This document shows, piece after piece, positions 7,874-15,264 of a stretch of 20,656 nt of DNA. The notes under the pieces were generated by a model, which worked only from the letters and a program-made list of their open reading frames with translations, searched no databases and was not told the origin of the DNA. The stretch covers positions 1 to 20,656 of the forward strand of contig CAVEVQ010000035.1 of assembly GCA_963619325.1 (NCBI GenBank), given 5' to 3'. The stretch comes from UBA1181 sp963619325. GTDB taxonomy: Bacteria > Bacteroidota > Bacteroidia > Bacteroidales > Paludibacteraceae. The position numbers were made by a program, and so were the translations under genes. How positions within the stretch are numbered: position 1 is the first letter of the stretch; every line of letters begins with the position of its first letter.

Positions 7874-9760
7874 CTAACGATGACGGCGGAAACTATCTTT
7901 GTTTCTGCGGAACTCTCTCTTACCGCCACGATCGTCTCCGCCTCGGCGAGAGCCGCTGTCTCTTCCGCCACGGTCGCGACGACCGCCACGATCTTTGCGT
8001 CCACCTTCGCTAAACTGGCTATAGAAATGTTCGCCATCCTTTCCGCCTTTCTCTCTATCCTCACCTTTTTCTCTACGGGAAGGACGATCTTCAACCTCCA
8101 TCAACTCTACCTCATCGCCTCTATTACGGAAAGCATCCATCATCATAGGAACGACAGATTTATCCACATCGAAGAAAGAATAACGATTCGTAATTTCAAT
8201 ACCATGAACATCAATATCATGGCTATCGGTAGTATCGTTGATCAAACCAAGAACCCGTTTTGGAGTGAAACCATCACGAGAACCCATATTGATTTTCAAA
8301 CGAGTCATATCCTCAGCATTACCCGCAGATTTGCGATCTCTGCGACGTTCGCCTCTCTCTCCTCTATCACCACGTTTTTTCTCGTTCTTCTCTCGGTCGC
8401 GTTCCTTTCTCTTATCGCCCGCAACACCTAAGTTGAGGTCTGGCGCATCCTTGTAATATTCCAAGAAACGGTTGAACTCTTGAGAAACGAAATTGATGAT
8501 TAGATCCTCACGACTCAAGTCTTTCAACTCGTCCATGATAGTTGGCAAGTAAGGGGCAATTTGCTCGCGATCAACATTCTCTGTAGCCTCTTTAATCTTA
8601 CGGACAGTCGAGAATAGCTGCGACTGACACACTTCCAAACCAGAAGGGACTGGCATTTGCACGAACGTTCTGTTGATCTGCTTCTCAATGCTACGAATCC
8701 TATTGCGTTCGCGAGAGTGTATGATAGCCACAGAGATACCCTTCTTACCTGCACGTCCCGTACGACCACTTCGGTGAGTATAGTTCTCAATGTCGTCTGG
8801 AAGGTTATAGTTGATGACGTGAGTCAAGTTGTTAACGTCCAAACCACGAGCAGCCACGTCCGTAGCTACGAGAATCTGGAGTTTCTTGCTTCTGAAACGC
8901 TGCATAACCGTGTCGCGCTGAGCCTGAGAAAGGTCGCCATGCAAAGCATCAGCGTTGTAGCCATCTGCCATCAAATTGTCGGCAATGTCTTTCGTTTCCT
9001 GGCGAGTACGACAGAAGATGATAGCGTAGATGTCAGGATTGATGTCGACAACACGTTTCAAGCAGTTGTAGCGATCCTTTGCCTGCACCATATAGTAGAC
9101 ATGCTCCACATTTTCAGTACCCGAGTTGACCCTACCGATAGAGATCTCAACTCTGTTCTTCATATATTTCTTAGAAATCTCAGCGATTTCCTTAGGCATG
9201 GTAGCAGAGAAGAGGAGCGTGCGACGATCTTCTGGAGTTTCCTCAAGAATACGTTCAATATCCTCTTGAAAGCCCATATTGAGCATTTCATCAGCCTCGT
9301 CAAGTACTAAGTAACGAATGCCAGAAAGGTCAACCTTACCACGTTCGATGAGGTCGATCAGACGACCAGGAGTAGCCACCAAGATTTGAGGCGGAATATC
9401 CAACTGTTTGAACTGAGTAACGATGCTTTCACCACCATAAACAGGCACGATCTTCATTCCCTTGATGTACTTCGAGAATTTCTTCAAGTCATTGGAAATT
9501 TGGATGCAAAGTTCTCTTGTCGGAGAAAGGACAAGAGCCTGAATCTTCTGCACGTGGCTGTCTGTTAACTGTAATAGAGGAAGACCGAAGCCTGCGGTCT
9601 TTCCAGTTCCCGTTTGGGCTAGTGCGACTAAATCCTCCGTGCTGTCTCCTAACAAAAAAGGAGTAACTTTCTCCTGAATCGGCATTGGCTCGACAAATCC
9701 CAAGTCCTCAATACCGTGAAGAATCTCTTCGCTTAACCCTAATTCCTTAAATGAACTCAT
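7874..9760 (-). CDS. DEAD-box ATP-dependent RNA helicase (CsdA/DeaD type)
   Basis: A 628-aa RNA helicase with the full motif set: Q-motif region (PMPIQ), AQTGTGKT (48-55), PTRELCIQ, TPGRLIDL, DEAD (about 153), SAT, HGDLSQAQRD, ARGLDV and HRSGRTGRAG. Residues about 478-545 form a DbpA/CsdA-like RNA-binding domain (MTRLKINMGSRDGFTPKRVLGLIND). The tail (about 580-628) is basic and RG-rich (RGGRRDRGGRDSGSRRGG), an unstructured RNA-binding tail. It probably unwinds structured RNA in ribosome assembly, mRNA decay or cold adaptation. A TACCTTTG promoter box lies about 45 nt upstream, and yigZ follows directly. Confidence 0.95.
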   Translation of the reverse strand: MSSFKELGLSEEILHGIEDLGFVEPMPIQEKVTPFLLGDSTEDLVALAQTGTGKTAGFGLPLLQLTDSHVQKIQALVLSPTRELCIQISNDLKKFSKYIKGMKIVPVYGGESIVTQFKQLDIPPQILVATPGRLIDLIERGKVDLSGIRYLVLDEADEMLNMGFQEDIERILEETPEDRRTLLFSATMPKEIAEISKKYMKNRVEISIGRVNSGTENVEHVYYMVQAKDRYNCLKRVVDINPDIYAIIFCRTRQETKDIADNLMADGYNADALHGDLSQAQRDTVMQRFRSKKLQILVATDVAARGLDVNNLTHVINYNLPDDIENYTHRSGRTGRAGKKGISVAIIHSRERNRIRSIEKQINRTFVQMPVPSGLEVCQSQLFSTVRKIKEATENVDREQIAPYLPTIMDELKDLSREDLIINFVSQEFNRFLEYYKDAPDLNLGVAGDKRKERDREKNEKKRGDRGERGERRRDRKSAGNAEDMTRLKINMGSRDGFTPKRVLGLINDTTDSHDIDVHGIEITNRYSFFDVDKSVVPMMMDAFRNRGDEVELMEVEDRPSRREKGEDREKGGKDGEHFYSQFSEGGRKDRGGRRDRGGRDSGSRRGGDDRGGKREFRRNKDSFRRHR

Positions 9761-9804
9761 TATTTATTTTTTTGAATATTTCCCAACATTGGAAAAATAT
9801 TTTG

Positions 9805-9836
9805 CAAAGGTAGAGAAAAAAGAAGATATATGCAAA
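9805..9836 (-). promoter_or_regulatory. Putative promoter of the helicase-yigZ unit
   Basis: The minus-strand -7 box TACCTTTG (9805-9812) has an upstream TTTG (9833-9836) at 20 nt spacing. The 5' leader would be about 40 nt. Confidence 0.55.
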
Positions 9837-9849
9837 TTCTTTTTAGAGG

Positions 9850-9906
9850 TTACAACTCACACTCCAACAGCACATTCATCGTTTCTTCAAAGGGGTTGAT
9901 TTCAGC
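9850..9906 (-). pseudogene. Possible remnant of a DUF4286 3' end
   Basis: Read leftwards, this stretch encodes EINPFEETMNVLLECEL and then TAA. The DUF4286 gene at 11283 ends EALPFSTVLEECEL then TAA. The last seven residues match at six positions. At DNA level 9850-9865 and 11283-11298 agree at 15 of 16 bases. It begins immediately after the methyltransferase stop, in the same frame. I read it as the tail of a DUF4286 copy left when the methyltransferase cassette entered here. It is short, so chance or an unrelated origin cannot be excluded. Confidence 0.45.
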
Positions 9907-9909
9907 ATT

Positions 9910-10752
9910 TTACCTACCTTGAGAACTAAGTCGCTTTATCTCATCTTGAATCTTTTTGACAACCTCTTTGTTCGCAATTTCTCCCTTCAGACTATTATGC
10001 AATTTATTAAACTTATCAATATATTTAAAATTAAAAGAATTATCAACATCAACCAATTTTGATTTAACAAGATGTGAGTTTATAAATGTTTTGTTCTCCA
10101 AATATAAATAGCACATTAAATTGTTACCCTCATCATATTTATCGTTATCATATCTAAGAAACACCTTCTTACCCTTCGTTTTTTCAATTAAAAACTCAAC
10201 TGCTTCCTTTTCCTTTTCTTCAATTGGTTTCACCCCGATCAATCTTATTACCAAATCATTATTAAGTTTAACGATATTAGGAGCATAAACAGACTTCACT
10301 GAAAAAAGTTCTTGACGTTCTTTCTTCTCACTGTCAATCTTTGATCCAAACTGCAACGATTTGACATCAATCTTATTATCCATTTTATGAGGATCTTGGA
10401 ATTGATAGGGTAATTCTTCTTTCTTCTCGTTTACATCAAAAGCATTTATATCTGTGAGAAATTCAAACTCAGCATCATTGAAAAGCGTTGGCTGCGTCAC
10501 TTTTTCCTCATAAAAAGACTTGAAATCTGGATTTATCTCATATCCAATAGAGTTCCGTCCTAAATTTCTTGCAGCCAAAGCAGTGGTTCCACTTCCCATA
10601 AAAGGGTCGAAAACAGTTTCACCTGCAAAAGAAAACATTTTTATAAGACGATGTGGAAGTTCTTCTGGAAACACTGCAATATGTCCATCTTGTTTTGCAC
10701 CCCCAAAATTCCAATGAGATGAGAAGTAGGTATTCCACTCTTCTTTTGTCAT
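9910..10752 (-). CDS. DNA methyltransferase, C-terminal part (motif I) with SNase-like tail
   Basis: A 280-aa second half of a beta-class N4-cytosine or N6-adenine DNA methyltransferase. FDPFMGSGTTALAARNLGRNSIGYEINPDF (48-77) is the AdoMet-binding motif I, here downstream of motif IV as in the beta class. Residues about 155-255 (VIRLIGVKPIEEKEKEAVEFLIE... YLYLENKTFINSHLVKSKL) follow the pattern of a staphylococcal-nuclease fold. R170 sits at the Arg35 position and E178/E179 near Glu43, but the Asp40 and Arg87 equivalents are replaced (K175, N210), so nuclease activity is unlikely. Its ATG overlaps the stop of the N-terminal ORF (ATGA). It is clearly AT-richer than its neighbours. It is probably inactive alone, because motif IV is in the other ORF. 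Confidence 0.8.
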   Translation of the reverse strand: MTKEEWNTYFSSHWNFGGAKQDGHIAVFPEELPHRLIKMFSFAGETVFDPFMGSGTTALAARNLGRNSIGYEINPDFKSFYEEKVTQPTLFNDAEFEFLTDINAFDVNEKKEELPYQFQDPHKMDNKIDVKSLQFGSKIDSEKKERQELFSVKSVYAPNIVKLNNDLVIRLIGVKPIEEKEKEAVEFLIEKTKGKKVFLRYDNDKYDEGNNLMCYLYLENKTFINSHLVKSKLVDVDNSFNFKYIDKFNKLHNSLKGEIANKEVVKKIQDEIKRLSSQGR

Positions 10753-11270
10753 TTCGGATTGTTTTTTTGTTCCACCGTCGGTGCAGGCGACTTTCCTTGT
10801 TTTTTGAAAATAAGGATAAACTCATAGTCAATCTTTAATATTCCATTTCGAGGATATGGGAAACTCCCCATTATAGCCGCCCCTCCAGTCGTATTCATCG
10901 TTGTCTGCTTTTGCCATATTATTGCCCCCATATAGTCCAACTTCAGAGCTTCACAAAACCTTATAATTTCTGTTCTTATCGGTATAACCTTGTACCTCCC
11001 ATAATAGACAGAACGAGCAAACTGATCGCCTATGTTGACACACAAACGACACCCATCGTGTAAAATTCTGTTACACTCAGACCAAACAAGATTCAAGTTA
11101 TTGATATACTCCTCATAACTATCGTGAAAGCCAATCTGGTTCTCGTTCCCATAGTCTTTTAGCTGCCAATATGGAGGCGATGTAATAACCAAATGGACTG
11201 ACTTGTCAGGAATCAATGAAAGATTCCTACTATCACCATTTATTAATGTATGTTTTGTCTTCTTTTCCAT
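10749..11270 (-). CDS. DNA methyltransferase, N-terminal part (motif IV)
   Basis: A 173-aa first half of the same beta-class methyltransferase. The catalytic motif IV is TSPPYWQLKDY (30-40), preceded by LINGDSRNLSLIPDKSVHLVI. The remainder (about 60-160, with CVNIGDQF and IIWQKQTTMNTTGGAAIMGSF) should form the catalytic face and part of target recognition. The frame ends at VEQKNNPK and TGA, just past an A7 run. One extra A, or a -1 slip, joins it to the 280-aa ORF as a single protein of about 455 aa. It starts 13 nt downstream of DUF4286 on the same strand. No restriction endonuclease is adjacent, so it appears to be an orphan enzyme. The target sequence cannot be predicted. Confidence 0.82.
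   Translation of the reverse strand: MEKKTKHTLINGDSRNLSLIPDKSVHLVITSPPYWQLKDYGNENQIGFHDSYEEYINNLNLVWSECNRILHDGCRLCVNIGDQFARSVYYGRYKVIPIRTEIIRFCEALKLDYMGAIIWQKQTTMNTTGGAAIMGSFPYPRNGILKIDYEFILIFKKQGKSPAPTVEQKNNPK
10761..10769 (-). other. A7 slippery or phase-variable tract splitting the methyltransferase
   Basis: On the coding (minus) strand the codons CAA AAA AAC contain the heptamer A AAA AAC in the phase required for canonical -1 frameshifting (X XXY YYZ). Slipping back one base there reads on as CAA TCC GAA ATG ACA, entering the 280-aa frame without a stop. An A8 tract would do the same by mutation. No strong downstream stimulatory hairpin was identified by eye. Confidence 0.6.
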
Positions 11271-11282
11271 AATTTTTGTCTA

Positions 11283-11588
11283 TTACAACTCGCACTCCTC
11301 CAACACCGTTGAAAACGGCAAAGCCTCAACACCAAAGGATTCTAAGAGCGACTGCTTAACATCAATGAAATAGTCTTCTTGGAAGGTCGCAACCTTGTCG
11401 TGCGAAGGCAACTCTACCTGCAAGCTATAGGTGCATGTCTCGGAATCCTGTGTATGAACTTTCAGAAAACGAAGTCTTCCGATGTAGCCGCACGCTTGAA
11501 TACTCGAAACACACGACTTGCGCATCCACGCTAAGAAATTCTGTTCTACCCGAGGAGAAACTGAAAATGTAGTGTTGAAAATAATCAT
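11283..11588 (-). CDS. DUF4286 family protein
   Basis: A 101-aa small protein matching DUF4286, a family widespread in Bacteroidota with no known function as far as I know. The N-terminus MIIFNTTFSVSPRVEQNFLAW and the C-terminal pattern of an acidic helix ending LEECEL are typical. There is no signal peptide or membrane segment. It is first in a leftward unit with the split methyltransferase 13 nt downstream. A second, partial copy of its 3' end appears beyond the methyltransferase. Its promoter is back-to-back with that of the kinase-RapZ gene. Confidence 0.82.
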   Translation of the reverse strand: MIIFNTTFSVSPRVEQNFLAWMRKSCVSSIQACGYIGRLRFLKVHTQDSETCTYSLQVELPSHDKVATFQEDYFIDVKQSLLESFGVEALPFSTVLEECEL

Positions 11589-11607
11589 CTGTAAAAAATT
11601 AGTCTTG

Positions 11608-11640
11608 CAAAAATAGTAATTTTGAAGCCGTTTCAGTCAA
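11608..11640 (-). promoter_or_regulatory. Putative DUF4286/methyltransferase promoter
   Basis: The minus-strand -7 box TATTTTTG (11608-11615) is preceded by TTG within TTGAC (11638-11640) at 22 nt spacing. The leader would be about 15 nt. Confidence 0.55.
11617..11624 (+). promoter_or_regulatory. Putative promoter of the kinase-RapZ gene (-7 box)
   Basis: TAATTTTG matches the -7 consensus on the plus strand, one base from the divergent minus-strand box. The -33 element is not clear. The leader to ATG 11707 would be about 75 nt. Confidence 0.4.
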
Positions 11641-11706
11641 TTTGGATCATAGCAAACCACTTTTAAAATCGCAAGTTGACAAAAATTTTTAAAATTGATT
11701 ATCAGA

Positions 11707-13140
11707 ATGGAACAATTAATTTCATTATATGAGAATTTAGTGGGAGAAAAGCCCATCTGCACCCTACTGAAAGGGGAGGGCTCTAACCGTAAATATTACA
11801 GACTTTCATCCGACAACGATTCATTGATTGGCGTACAAGGAGAATCGGTCAACGAGAATAAAGCATTTATCGCATTGGCGAAACATTTTGAGAAACAACA
11901 TCTTAACACGCCTAAAGTCGTTTCCGTCTCCGATGATTCTTTATTTTACCTGCAAGAAGACTTAGGCGACGTCTCCCTCTATCAGGCAATTACACCAGAC
12001 ATTAAGGCACACGTCTTTTCAGATGAAAGCCGAGCAATTCTTCGGAAAACGATTTCTCAACTCGCTGACTTTCAATTTAATGCAGCTAAAGAACTTGATT
12101 TTTCCGTCTGCTACCCTATCCCTGCTATGGACAAGACTTCAATCATGTGGGATCTAAACTATTTCAAATATTGCTTTCTAAAATTGATGAAAGTTAATTT
12201 CTTTGAGATGAGTTTGGAACAAGATTTCATCAAATTGACAGATGCTCTGCTACAATACGACAGTGACACTTTCTTGTATAGAGATTTTCAGTCGCGCAAC
12301 GTCATGTTAAAGGATGGGAATCCTTATTTCATTGATTTTCAAGGTGGTAGGCGGGGACCCATCTTTTATGATGTTGCCTCCTTTATATGGCAAGCCAAAG
12401 CGAACTACCCTGTTGAGGTGAGAGAAGAATTGATACAAACCTACATAGGCTCACTTCGCAAGTATCAGACTGTCAACGAAGTAACATTCAAGAAGACGCT
12501 AACTCTGTTCGTCCTTTTCCGTCAGTTGCAAGTGCTAGGCGCATACGGCTACAGAGGTTTGTTTGAAAAGAAGGAATATTTTGTGGAAAGCATTCCGTTG
12601 GCGATGAAAAACATAGCAGACCTGATCGCAAACAATGATTTTTCTGATTATCCTTATTTAATCTCTATTCTGAAAAAACTTGCAGAAGAATATACCTCAG
12701 AGAAGAAAGAATTGTTGGACAACACAAAACTGACGGTGAAAGTTTTCAGTTTTTCTTACAAGAAAGGTATTCCAGAAGACACTTCGGGGAATGGTGGCGG
12801 CTATGTGTTCGATTGTCGCGGCGTTCATAATCCAGGGAAATATGAACAGTATAAACCGCTGACGGGTATGGATCAGCCTGTAATCGACTTTCTTGAACAA
12901 GACGGCGAGATTCTCAAATTCTTAGGCCATATCTATGCTTTAGCGGATGCGCATGTTCAACGATATATGGAGCGAGGATTCACCTCATTAATGCTCTCGT
13001 TCGGTTGTACTGGAGGCAGACATCGTTCAGTCTACTCTGCCGAGCATGTGGCAGCACACATCGCCCAGAAATTTGGTGTTAGGGTAGAATTATGCCATAG
13101 AGAGCAGAACATATCAAAGACTTATCCTGCTGTTTTATAG
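11707..13140 (+). CDS. APH-fold kinase fused to a RapZ C-terminal domain
   Basis: A 477-aa two-domain protein. Residues about 1-330 are an aminoglycoside-phosphotransferase-like kinase related to sugar kinases such as AmgK. They contain GEGSNRKYYRL, the catalytic loop YRDFQSRNVML (about 191-201) and the metal site IDFQGGRRGP (about 209-218). Residues about 345-477 match the C-terminal, RNA/metabolite-sensing part of RapZ: YVFDCRGVHNPG, LTGMDQPVIDFLE and FGCTGGRHRSVYSAEHVA. The P-loop ATPase half of RapZ is absent. The fusion suggests phosphorylation of an amino sugar or muropeptide sugar linked to sensing, but the substrate is inference. ATG 11707 is preferred over TTG 11695. The gene stands alone, with a terminator right after it. 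Confidence 0.85.
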   Translation: MEQLISLYENLVGEKPICTLLKGEGSNRKYYRLSSDNDSLIGVQGESVNENKAFIALAKHFEKQHLNTPKVVSVSDDSLFYLQEDLGDVSLYQAITPDIKAHVFSDESRAILRKTISQLADFQFNAAKELDFSVCYPIPAMDKTSIMWDLNYFKYCFLKLMKVNFFEMSLEQDFIKLTDALLQYDSDTFLYRDFQSRNVMLKDGNPYFIDFQGGRRGPIFYDVASFIWQAKANYPVEVREELIQTYIGSLRKYQTVNEVTFKKTLTLFVLFRQLQVLGAYGYRGLFEKKEYFVESIPLAMKNIADLIANNDFSDYPYLISILKKLAEEYTSEKKELLDNTKLTVKVFSFSYKKGIPEDTSGNGGGYVFDCRGVHNPGKYEQYKPLTGMDQPVIDFLEQDGEILKFLGHIYALADAHVQRYMERGFTSLMLSFGCTGGRHRSVYSAEHVAAHIAQKFGVRVELCHREQNISKTYPAVL

Positions 13141-13168
13141 AATGTTTTCTTGAGACAAGCAACAATAA

Positions 13169-13196
13169 AAAAGCCGCACCTTAGAGTGCGGCTTTT
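13169..13196. terminator. Bidirectional terminator between the kinase-RapZ gene and pckG
   Basis: GCCGCAC (13173-13179) pairs with GTGCGGC (13186-13192) around a 6-nt loop. AAAA on the left and TTTT on the right extend the stem and give U tracts in both directions. It lies between two convergent genes. Confidence 0.85.
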
Positions 13197-13220
13197 ATTA
13201 TTTATCTATACGTCGTCGGA

Positions 13221-15035
13221 TTACATTCCAAGTCTTTTCTTGAAAGCGTCCAACTCAGCACGCAACTCCTTAGGAAGGTGTTTGCCGAACTTAGCGTAGT
13301 GCTCTTCAATCAACTTAACCTCGTCCTTCCACTCTTCTGGGTTAACAGCCAAAACCTTCTTCATAGTCTCAGCGTCAACGTCTTCCAAACCATCAATGTT
13401 GATTTGACCAGGAGCAGGAACCTTACCGATTACAGTGTCAACTGTTTCGCCCTTGCCATCGCAACGATCGAAGATATAAGCCAAAACACGGCTGTTATCA
13501 CCGTAACCTGGCCACAAGAACTTACCGTTGTCTTTACGGAACCAGTTAACGAAGAAGATCTTAGGCAACTTAGTCTTATCCTTTGCGGCAGCACCAACGT
13601 TAATCCAGTGTTGGAAGTAGTCTCCCATATTGTAACCACAGAATGGCAACATAGCGAATGGATCACGACGTACACCTGCTTTCAAACCGATAGCGGCAGC
13701 AGTAACCTCAGAACCTACGATAGATCCCATGTAAACACCGTGATTCCAGTCGTTAGCCTCGTGGATCAAAGGAACGGTGCTTGGACGGCGACCACCGAAC
13801 AAGATTGCAGAAACAGGAACACCTGCCTCAGCCTCCCATTCAGGGCTGATACCTGGACATTGATTAGCAGGAGCAGCGAAACGAGAGTTCTTGTGAGCAA
13901 CTGGGTTCTCATCCTTATCGCGAGAAGAAGGATCGTCAACAACGTTACCCTTCCAATCGATAGTACCCTTAGGACAATCATATCCGATACCTTCCCACCA
14001 AATATCACCATCTGGAGTGTAACCAACGTTCGTGAAGATAGTGTTCTCGTTGCAGCTCTCCAAAGCGTTTTTGTTAGTCTTAGCAGAAGTATATGGTGCA
14101 ACACCGAAGAAACCAGCCTCAGGATTGATAGCGTAAAGACGACCATCCTTACCATATTTCATCCAAGCGATATCATCACCAACAGTCTCAACCTTCCATC
14201 CTGGAATAGTAGGGATCAACATAGCCAAGTTAGTCTTACCACAAGCAGAAGGGAACGCAGCGCACACATATTTCTTCTCACCCTTAGGGTTAGTCAAACC
14301 GAGAATCAACATGTGTTCAGCCAACCAGCCTCCCTCTTTAGCCATAACAGAAGCGATACGCAAAGCGAAGCACTTCTTACCAAGCAATGCATTTCCTCCG
14401 TAACCTGAACCGTATGTCCAAATCTCGTGCTCCTCAGGGAATTGAACGATGTACTTGTCATCAATTGGAGCGCAAGGCCACTTCTTGTCGGTCAATCCGT
14501 CTGGCAATGGCTTTCCTACTGAGTGGATACAAGGGATGAAATCACCCGTCTTCTCAATCAATTCCAAAGCCTTGCTACCCATACGAGTCATGATCTTCAT
14601 TGATCCAACAACGTATGCAGAGTCAGTAATCTCAACACCCAACTGGCTGATAGGACCACCGAGAGGACCCATTGAGAATGGGATAACGTACATAGTACGA
14701 CCCTTCATACAACCGTTGTACTTGTTGATCAAGATATGCTTCATTTGAACAGGATCCATCCAGTTGTTAGTTGGTCCTGCATCTTCTTGCTTCTTAGAAC
14801 AAATGAAAGTACGGTTCTCTACACGAGCAACATCACTAGGATCAGACTGGAAATAGTAGCTATTAGGACGTTTCTTTTCGTTCAACTTCTTAGCCAAACC
14901 TTTTGCTACACATTCGTCCATAAGACGAGTGAACTCGGCATCAGAGCCATCACACAAGTAAACATCCTCAGGTTGACAAATATCAGCCCACATCTTTACC
15001 CATGCGTTCAATTTTGCATTCTTGGTGTTAATCAT
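13221..15035 (-). CDS. pckG: Phosphoenolpyruvate carboxykinase (GTP type)
   Basis: A 604-aa cytosolic enzyme interconverting oxaloacetate and PEP with GTP/GDP and CO2, used in gluconeogenesis or, in anaerobes, PEP carboxylation towards succinate. It is the GTP class by sequence: GRTMYVIPFSMGPLGGPISQ (112-131), the P-loop FPSACGKT (261-268) with the reactive cysteine C265, the metal-binding VGDDIAWMK (285-293), and ILFGGRRPSTVPLI. The length is normal for the class (about 600-620 aa). The ATP-type enzyme (about 535 aa) is the form I associate with many gut Bacteroidales. It is divergent from a thioesterase, with a leader of about 115 nt after a TATCTTTG box, and a bidirectional terminator lies beyond its stop. 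Confidence 0.97.
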   Translation of the reverse strand: MINTKNAKLNAWVKMWADICQPEDVYLCDGSDAEFTRLMDECVAKGLAKKLNEKKRPNSYYFQSDPSDVARVENRTFICSKKQEDAGPTNNWMDPVQMKHILINKYNGCMKGRTMYVIPFSMGPLGGPISQLGVEITDSAYVVGSMKIMTRMGSKALELIEKTGDFIPCIHSVGKPLPDGLTDKKWPCAPIDDKYIVQFPEEHEIWTYGSGYGGNALLGKKCFALRIASVMAKEGGWLAEHMLILGLTNPKGEKKYVCAAFPSACGKTNLAMLIPTIPGWKVETVGDDIAWMKYGKDGRLYAINPEAGFFGVAPYTSAKTNKNALESCNENTIFTNVGYTPDGDIWWEGIGYDCPKGTIDWKGNVVDDPSSRDKDENPVAHKNSRFAAPANQCPGISPEWEAEAGVPVSAILFGGRRPSTVPLIHEANDWNHGVYMGSIVGSEVTAAAIGLKAGVRRDPFAMLPFCGYNMGDYFQHWINVGAAAKDKTKLPKIFFVNWFRKDNGKFLWPGYGDNSRVLAYIFDRCDGKGETVDTVIGKVPAPGQINIDGLEDVDAETMKKVLAVNPEEWKDEVKLIEEHYAKFGKHLPKELRAELDAFKKRLGM

Positions 15036-15152
15036 AAAATTATAATTTTATAAAAGTATCTTTCTCTCTATATATATCGTTATATTACATCATTCTCTCG
15101 GGACTCCCTCTCCTCGCTATCACAACACAAAACCACTCCCCAGAAAACCGCG

Positions 15153-15160
15153 CAAAGATA
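15153..15160 (-). promoter_or_regulatory. Putative pckG promoter (-7 box)
   Basis: Minus-strand TATCTTTG fits TAnnTTTG. No clear -33 TTG was found at the usual spacing. The resulting untranslated leader of about 112 nt is C/T-poor on the coding strand and shows no strong hairpin by eye. Confidence 0.4.
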
Positions 15161-15200
15161 CAGATTTTTTTGTTACGTTTCTTATCCTTTAAAAGAGTTA

Positions 15201-15234
15201 TTGAAAATTTTTCTCACCTATTTTTTTACCTTTG
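15201..15234 (+). promoter_or_regulatory. Putative promoter of the 4HBT thioesterase
   Basis: TACCTTTG (15227-15234) is an exact -7 box. TTG at 15201-15203 is 23 nt upstream, at the long end of normal spacing. The start codon ATG 15265 follows about 25 nt after the predicted start site. Confidence 0.55.
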
Positions 15235-15264
15235 CACATTACAATTTTTCAACATTTGACCAAA

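Noticed and set aside
7865..8431. Plus-strand 188-aa frame of Ser/Thr/Ala-rich sequence resembling a membrane protein
   Set aside because: It is the complement of the RG- and E/K-rich tail of the DEAD-box helicase. The apparent hydrophobicity is a composition artefact.
13278..14408. Plus-strand 376-aa open frame
   Set aside because: It is antisense to pckG and is kept open by that gene's codon bias. No family resemblance.
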